This document shows positions 5,582-9,532 of a stretch of 9,532 nt of DNA, piece by piece. Under the pieces are notes generated by a model, which was given only the letters and a program-made list of their open reading frames with translations, was not told the DNA's origin and searched no databases. The translations under genes and the position numbers were made by a program. Within the stretch, counting starts at the first letter, position 1. Each line of letters begins with the position of its first letter. Location of the stretch: NCBI GenBank assembly GCA_945885485.1, contig CAMCYT010000090.1, positions 1 to 9,532 on the forward strand. Reading direction: 5' to 3'. The stretch is from Prosthecobacter debontii. Lineage in GTDB: Bacteria > Verrucomicrobiota > Verrucomicrobiia > Verrucomicrobiales > Akkermansiaceae.

Positions 5582-8500
5582 ATGAAACTCCTCCTAACCC
5601 TTCTAACACTCACCACGTTCGCTTTTTCTCAGCAAGAACGCATAATCGTCGTCCCAGAAAAAGTTGAAAAGCCCGCCCCGCTCTTTTTCTCCGCCACTGC
5701 TGAAATTTCCGCCACCGCCAGCGTCAAGGAAACCATTTCCACCCAAATCATCAGTTTTACCATCCACCAAGGCATCCCGGAAACCCTCACCCTCGGTCTT
5801 TCCGGTTTAGGTGAAATCACCTCCGTCAACGGTGATGGACTACGCGATTGGTCAGTCCGCATCGCCAAAGACGGCAGCCGCTTCCTCGATGTCCGTCCAA
5901 CCATCGCCGATGAAAAAAATCCGCCTAAATCCCTCACTATCCAGATCACCACCAAATTCCCTAACAAAATCGCATCCTCCCTTCTCCTCCCCACCCCTGC
6001 ATCAGCCACAGGATTTTCCGCCAAAATCAATCTCGTCTCCGCTTCCGGAACCGAAATCCGTCTAACCGAAACCACCGGCCTGTCCCCGATCGAAGCCAAG
6101 AACTCACACAGCTTCATTACCGCATCCACCGCAATCCTGAAATTCACCACTACCCCAACCGGATCCGCATCACGCGATCTTGAACTATTTGATTCCTCCC
6201 TCAAAGGAGTCCTCGCCAAAGACTCCCAGAGCATCACCTTCACCCTCACCGCCACTGCTCGCGCTAAATCCACCTCCGCATCCATCGAACTCCTCTCCGG
6301 CACTGCTGCGCTCTTTGGCAAAATTTCCGGACCCAACCACCACATCGCTCTAAACAAAAAACAAGGTTACGATCTCATCGCTGACACCACTGGAGATTTT
6401 CCCATCGAATTACAATTCGTCGTCCCTATCAGCCGCAAAGGCGATTGGCACTCCATCGATTTCATCCTTCCCGCAGGTATCGTTGTTCCCGTCACGCTCG
6501 ATGGCATTCCCGATAAAGTATCTTTCAATCCAAACCTGACCGTCGCACCTCGTAAAATCAACAACGCATGGCGTGGTTTCCTTCCCGCCAACGGCCAAGC
6601 GAAACTCGCCTTCAAGCCAGCCGCAGAAACCGAAGACGGCTCGCTCTTCTTCACCAGCCAATCCATCACCGACAACCGCATCGGCTCCGGACTCATGCGT
6701 CAAATCACCCAGATCGACCTGCGTGTTCTTCAAGGAAAAATCCCCAACCTCACACTTTCGTTAGATGGCCCAGGTGAAATCCTTTCCATCGTCGGTGAAT
6801 CCGTTCTCGCATGGACGGTCTCAGGGGAAAAAGAAAACCGTAAAATCGAAATCAAACTCTCCCGCCCCATCGAAAACGGCGAACGCATCACCATCGAATC
6901 CCAAGCTGCTCTCGGCGGATTTCCATTAGAAATGCAAGCCCTCCGCATCTCTCCCGTCGGCACACTCCGTCACAGCGGATTTATCCGTTTTGCCAACGAT
7001 GGTGCAGTCCGCATCGAAGTTGCCGATGCCAAAGGCCTAATCCAACTCGCCCCTAACCAATTCCCCGGGGGTGCCAATGAATCTCTCCGCCAAGTCTTGG
7101 TCTATCGTTTTCCATCCGCTGACTTCTCAGCCAAAATTTCTGCTGATCAGATTCTCCCAGAAGTCGGTGTCACCGAAGTCACCGTCTATGAACTCGCGGA
7201 AACTGACCGACGCATCATTTCTAACATCGAACTCGACATCCGCGAGGCTCCCCTGCGCGAATGGGAATTAAAAATCCCCGGAGATCACGCCGTTGCAACC
7301 GTCACCGGCGCAAGCATTGCCGATTACGCCGTCTCATCTGATATCAAAGACGGACTTAAAGTCTTGAAAATCATTTTCACACAAGCCGTCGATGGACGAC
7401 AACTCATCAGCTTACGCCTGGAGAAAAACGAAGCAGCAAAAGCCGCTTCATGGACACTCCAACCGCTCGGATTTCCTGATGTAAAATCCCGCCGTGGTTA
7501 CATAGGTGCTTCCGCCACAGCAGGATATCGACTCGTCGCAGGAAAAAATACAGGCCTCGCCGAAGTTCCGGTTACCTTTTTCCCACGCAAAACCACAGGC
7601 CTTCAGCAAGCCTTCCGCCTTCGCGAAAACACATGGACTGCCGATCTCACCATCGAAGCCCTCGGACAATCCATCCAGGCCGATGTGTTTCATCTCTACT
7701 CCCTCAAAGCAGGTGCTGCCTACGGTAGTGTGTTGATCAACTACTTTGTTGTCGGTGCACCAGCCAATGAATGGAAAATTTCCGTCCCAGCCTCCATCGG
7801 AAACGTCGATGTCACCGGTCAAAGCGTCGGACGCGATTGGCGCCGCGAAGGTGACACAGTCATCATCCCACTCTCCCGTCCACTCCTTGGAGCAGGCACA
7901 GTCCTACTCACCTTCGAACAACCCATGCCAGCTACTGGAGGGGAACTCTCACCCGGCGAAGTTCGCCCACTCAATGTCCAAGCCGAACGCGGACACATCC
8001 AAATTGTTAGCCCTCTTCAAGTCAAATTCTCCACCCAACTCAGCGAAGGTCCATTGTTGAAAATCGATCCTACAGAACTCCCCGCCGAGTTTCGCCTACT
8101 CTCCTCCGCACCCACCCTTGCCGCATGGCAATACACTGCCCGAGATTTTAAAATCGGTTCAAAAATCGAATGGTATGAGCCCGGTGCAACCGTTGATCAA
8201 ATCGTCGATTTCCTCAAACTCTCCACCCAAGTTTCCCGCGATGGCCAATGGGTCACCGATGCCAGCTTCTTCGTGAAATCCAAAGGACGTGCCTCCCTCC
8301 GCGCAGTTCTACCGACAGGAACTTCTCTATGGGAAGCCAGCGTCAATGGTTCACCCGTTAACGCCCGTGCCGATGGAAGAGATACCCTCATCCCTCTCCC
8401 TGCCCAATCCGATCCTAACCAAGCTTTTGAAATTATCCTACGTTATGGAGCCAAATCAGAAAGCTCCACGCAACCACGCATCACTGCCCCCGCACTGGAT

Positions 8501-9532
8501 GCCCCACTCGTGATCGGTGAATGGACAGTCTCCGGCGATGACAACCGCACTCTCGTCTCACGTGGCGGAGATCTTCAATCAACATCTATCACCACCCCAC
8601 CCACAGGCTGGCAAACGCTCTCCAATTACCCAGTTCCTGTGGCCGTGCTCATTATATTAGGAATCATCGCCGTATTCTTCCCCAAGGAGGGGCTGCATTC
8701 CGCTGCCCGTTTCTTACCTGTCGTTGCGGCCATCGCTTTCATCATTCTCTCCGGCATCATCGCATTAAAAATAGCCGCCACTCCAACAAACTTGGACTCC
8801 ACACTGTCCTTCAATTCCCCGGTCGTCCCCGCCGGAAAAGTCATCACCGTAGAAATTGCCAACCTCCCCGCCTGGCAAGCACGTGCCGATTGGAACGTCT
8901 GGTTACTTCTCTCCCTCGGAACGATTCTAACGATCTATGGAATTTCGAAAAAACAATCGATCATGAAAGCCCTTGGCCTCGCCCTAGTCGGTGCATCCTT
9001 CCTCTCACTGGGTGGCGGCGCTCTTCTGTTCTTCCTCGTCATCGAACTCTTCGCGTTAATCTCCACCCCATGGCGGTGGATTGCATCCGCTTTGCCAAAA
9101 ATATCCAAAAAAGCTCCAGCAGTAACAGCGCTTCTACTACTAACTGCCGCCTTCACCCATAACATTAACGCCCAAGATCTCAAACCCGCCGAATCCATCA
9201 CTCAATCATGGGTCATCAAAGAAAACCGTCTCCAAGCCACCATGGAAATCTCCATCCGCGCTCAGCAAGGCGATCGCTTCCTGCTCCTCAAATCCCCCGC
9301 TACCCTCACCGCCTTCAATGGAGCGAACCTAAAAGTCCACAAGGAGGGGCAACATCCTGTTTACCCCGATAAGTCGGGAGCTGCCCAACAACCCGAGCAG
9401 CAACAACTCGGACAAGCCTACATCCTCACCGCTGAAACCTCCGGTCTACTAACAGCCACTGCAAGTTTCGAAATGCCTGTGACTTCCCCCGCGCAACCAT
9501 GGCTCATCCCAACCGGTTCCGCCGCACTTCGT
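5582..9532 (+). CDS. Very large exported multi-pass membrane protein, 3' partial, family not recognised
   Basis: 1317 codons are visible with no stop, and the gene leaves the window. A signal peptide (MKLLLTLLTLTTFAFS) leads into about 1000 residues of beta-rich, Thr/Ser-rich sequence with at least four spaced copies of a strand motif of the type V-x-G-x-x-[VIL]-x-x-[WY], near residues 77-92, 398-415, 572-585 and 740-753. A membrane block follows: helices at about 1018-1033, 1044-1066, 1104-1121, 1130-1160 (one or two) and 1178-1192. The last ends in NAQ like an internal signal sequence. The sequence then returns to an external-type segment (QSWVIKENRLQATMEIS) resembling the start of the mature protein. 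Two palindromic repeats lie in frame, at residues 1035-1043 and 1254-1269. No catalytic motif is visible; an envelope scaffold or adhesion role would be a guess. Confidence 0.88.
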   Translation, partial: MKLLLTLLTLTTFAFSQQERIIVVPEKVEKPAPLFFSATAEISATASVKETISTQIISFTIHQGIPETLTLGLSGLGEITSVNGDGLRDWSVRIAKDGSRFLDVRPTIADEKNPPKSLTIQITTKFPNKIASSLLLPTPASATGFSAKINLVSASGTEIRLTETTGLSPIEAKNSHSFITASTAILKFTTTPTGSASRDLELFDSSLKGVLAKDSQSITFTLTATARAKSTSASIELLSGTAALFGKISGPNHHIALNKKQGYDLIADTTGDFPIELQFVVPISRKGDWHSIDFILPAGIVVPVTLDGIPDKVSFNPNLTVAPRKINNAWRGFLPANGQAKLAFKPAAETEDGSLFFTSQSITDNRIGSGLMRQITQIDLRVLQGKIPNLTLSLDGPGEILSIVGESVLAWTVSGEKENRKIEIKLSRPIENGERITIESQAALGGFPLEMQALRISPVGTLRHSGFIRFANDGAVRIEVADAKGLIQLAPNQFPGGANESLRQVLVYRFPSADFSAKISADQILPEVGVTEVTVYELAETDRRIISNIELDIREAPLREWELKIPGDHAVATVTGASIADYAVSSDIKDGLKVLKIIFTQAVDGRQLISLRLEKNEAAKAASWTLQPLGFPDVKSRRGYIGASATAGYRLVAGKNTGLAEVPVTFFPRKTTGLQQAFRLRENTWTADLTIEALGQSIQADVFHLYSLKAGAAYGSVLINYFVVGAPANEWKISVPASIGNVDVTGQSVGRDWRREGDTVIIPLSRPLLGAGTVLLTFEQPMPATGGELSPGEVRPLNVQAERGHIQIVSPLQVKFSTQLSEGPLLKIDPTELPAEFRLLSSAPTLAAWQYTARDFKIGSKIEWYEPGATVDQIVDFLKLSTQVSRDGQWVTDASFFVKSKGRASLRAVLPTGTSLWEASVNGSPVNARADGRDTLIPLPAQSDPNQAFEIILRYGAKSESSTQPRITAPALDAPLVIGEWTVSGDDNRTLVSRGGDLQSTSITTPPTGWQTLSNYPVPVAVLIILGIIAVFFPKEGLHSAARFLPVVAAIAFIILSGIIALKIAATPTNLDSTLSFNSPVVPAGKVITVEIANLPAWQARADWNVWLLLSLGTILTIYGISKKQSIMKALGLALVGASFLSLGGGALLFFLVIELFALISTPWRWIASALPKISKKAPAVTALLLLTAAFTHNINAQDLKPAESITQSWVIKENRLQATMEISIRAQQGDRFLLLKSPATLTAFNGANLKVHKEGQHPVYPDKSGAAQQPEQQQLGQAYILTAETSGLLTATASFEMPVTSPAQPWLIPTGSAALR
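8683..8708 (+). repeat. Palindromic element, copy D (short form inside a coding region)
   Basis: The first 16 bases, CAAGGAGGGGCTGCAT, match the family left end, and GCTGCCC matches its right end, with only TCC between. The outer stem GGGC-T-GC / GC-T-GCCC is kept with a 5-base loop, while the inner hairpin is missing. It is read in frame as KEGLHSAA and forms the loop between the first two membrane helices of the large protein. A chance match of 16 bases in 9.5 kb is very unlikely, but the right-hand half is short. Confidence 0.65.
9340..9386 (+). repeat. Palindromic element, copy E (full length, translated in frame)
   Basis: A full copy lies inside the large membrane-protein gene. The outer stem GGGCAAC (9347-9353) pairs with GCTGCCC (9380-9386) with one mismatch; the inner hairpin is CCCGA-TAAG-TCGGG. 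One extra A (GGGAG for GGGG) makes it one base longer than copies B and C. It is translated KEGQHPVYPDKSGAA, the same frame as the stop-free frame of B and C, and the reading frame continues normally on both sides (LTAFNGANLKVH before, QQPEQQQLGQAYILTAE after). Confidence 0.9.

Noticed and set aside
5629..6357. 242-residue minus-strand reading frame
   Set aside because: It is the antisense shadow of the large membrane-protein gene; its sequence is Arg/Val/Ser-rich without domain signals, and the + frame is continuous with a signal peptide.
8599..9162. Possible second gene starting near the membrane block or the internal signal-like segment
   Set aside because: The frame from 5582 is continuous through the block with no stop, and no separate start with better support is visible.

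Overview
The window looks like a chromosomal stretch of a Verrucomicrobia-type bacterium (moderate confidence). The grounds are an ECF sigma factor followed by a VWA (YfbK-type) protein with an anti-sigma-like N-terminus, C-ending codon preference, start codons with no visible Shine-Dalgarno, a secretin-like fragment of a style I associate with that phylum, and gaps filled with short repeats. All genes read on the + strand.

Layout: the tail of an unrecognised gene (2-184); a facing pair of short palindromic elements (185-276); an ECF sigma-70 factor (352-954); a repeat-rich gap (955-1213); a 1144-residue membrane-anchored VWA protein (1214-4648); a palindromic element plus AT-rich inverted repeat (4674-4836); a 147-residue secreted protein with a small Cys cluster (4888-5331); a second, near-identical element plus inverted repeat (5333-5500); and a very large exported membrane protein whose start is here and whose end lies outside (5582-9532, 1317 codons).

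The ECF factor and the VWA protein plausibly form a regulatory pair: the VWA protein begins with a cytoplasmic segment resembling anti-sigma N-termini, then one membrane helix, then a large external part ending in YfbK_N, VWA and DUF3520-like regions. The two downstream genes both start with signal peptides and share an identical 23-base start context. They may belong to the same envelope function, but no reaction can be assigned.

The most striking signal is a roughly 45-bp palindromic element present in six full or partial copies. Two copies begin 1-2 bases after stop codons, one lies 25 bases after a stop, one is inverted, and two lie in frame inside the large membrane protein, where the full copy encodes a KEGQHPVYPDKSG-like peptide. 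Base changes between copies are compensated across the outer stem, so the fold appears to be maintained. This resembles in principle the protein-coding palindromic elements of Rickettsia, but the sequence family is not one I can name. A second unusual feature is a condensed secretin-like segment embedded in the linker of the VWA protein.
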